The notes below the pieces were generated by a model, which searched no databases, was not told the origin of the DNA, and saw only the letters and a program-made list of their open reading frames with translations. Positions 36,396-36,749 of a stretch of DNA of 36,749 nucleotides are shown here, one piece after another. This DNA comes from a virus, in the IMG/VR virus record IMGVR_UViG_3300017755_003289, positions 1-36,749 of that record; one strand, written 5' to 3'. Made by a program: the position numbers and the translations under genes. How positions within the stretch are numbered: the stretch's first letter is position 1; each line of letters opens with the position of its first letter.

Positions 36396-36749
36396 TAGCA
36401 GGTATTCACACAACAAAACCTAGGACACAAAGATACGTTGATGCTTTTGTTAACGGAACACCAGGTCCATATAAGGTTTATCAATTTAGAGATTTAAATG
36501 AACTGCCGCCAGAAACTTTAACAATGTACGGAATCCTTGCAGGGTCAGGAGAAATATACAAATGGTGTAAACAAGAAAATAGAGATTTTTATTTTATGGA
36601 TCATGGATACTTTACAAATGCTCATGACAGTCCTCACTGGTTAAGAATAACAAAAAACGAACATTGTATTAAAAAACTATTAAAAGTTTCAGATGACAGG
36701 TTTAGAAAATATTTTAATATTGAACTAAAACCATGGAATAAAAACGGTA
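36392..36749 (+). CDS. GT-B-like protein, N-terminal part of paralogue 5 (3' end outside window)
   Basis: The frame starts MIAGIHTTKPRTQRYVDAFV and contains FYFMDHGYFTNAHDSPHWLR, which corresponds to WFADTPYFGR in paralogue 4. It is the N-terminal acceptor-side domain of the same family and is cut by the window end. The ATG overlaps the previous stop (ATGA). The RPHP region, if present, lies beyond the window. Confidence 0.6.
   Translation, partial: MIAGIHTTKPRTQRYVDAFVNGTPGPYKVYQFRDLNELPPETLTMYGILAGSGEIYKWCKQENRDFYFMDHGYFTNAHDSPHWLRITKNEHCIKKLLKVSDDRFRKYFNIELKPWNKNG

Overview
The window looks like part of a large, AT-rich, T4-like (Straboviridae/Kyanoviridae-type) marine myovirus genome. 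The evidence is a T4-style replication block on the minus strand (UvsW helicase, a gp62-like small protein, gp41 DnaB-type helicase, gp61-type primase), a ClpP protease, a SprT-like metalloprotease, MazG, three tRNAs for A/U-ending codons (Arg-UCU, Leu-UAA, Thr-UGU), and very tight overlapping gene packing. No integrase, IS element or CRISPR array is visible. The host cannot be read directly. A Fpr of alphaproteobacterial style (C-terminus EKAF) and an outer-membrane TonB-dependent receptor point to a Gram-negative marine bacterium.

Layout. 1-4057 (+): end of an AAA+ ATPase, a small protein, tiny membrane proteins coupled to a kinase-like protein, a 2OG-Fe(II) oxygenase-like protein, a small exported protein and an FTR1-type iron permease. 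4058-7612 (mostly +): a sigma70-like promoter, a ~200-nt structured RNA leader, tRNA-Arg, tRNA-Leu, MazG, a MIP18/SufT-like Fe-S assembly protein, ClpP, a small membrane protein and a TylF-like methyltransferase. 7616-15256 (mostly -): a glycosyltransferase-like protein with three small envelope proteins, then a nine-gene operon (lipoprotein, two FkbM methyltransferases, radical SAM/SPASM enzyme, PLP enzyme, three tandem 2OG oxygenase paralogues, small exported protein). 15289-21276: a DUF2061 membrane protein, tRNA-Thr, a Rieske-type oxygenase whose Rieske cluster ligands are missing, ferredoxin-NADP reductase, and a cobalamin-riboswitch cassette with a DUF6580-like membrane protein and a BtuB-like TonB receptor. 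21286-30472 (-): replication/recombination block plus a virion-like protein and a miniature relative of the DnaE polymerase core. 30505-36749 (both strands): SprT-like protease and a surface-glycan cluster (MptE/DUF115-like, GT-A, GT61 and four members of one GT-B-like paralogous family, the last cut by the window end).

Taken together, the window pairs a conserved phage core with a large accessory load aimed at the host envelope and metal/cofactor supply: iron import (FTR1), B12 import under a riboswitch, Fe-S assembly, iron-dependent oxygenases with a flavin reductase, and many glycan-building or glycan-decorating enzymes. Four accessory genes have a sigma70-like promoter placed so that the predicted +1 is at, or within two bases of, the A of the start codon, suggesting leaderless mRNAs. 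A family of small exported proteins with two cysteines recurs at four separate places. All functional calls come from reading motifs; no database search was possible.
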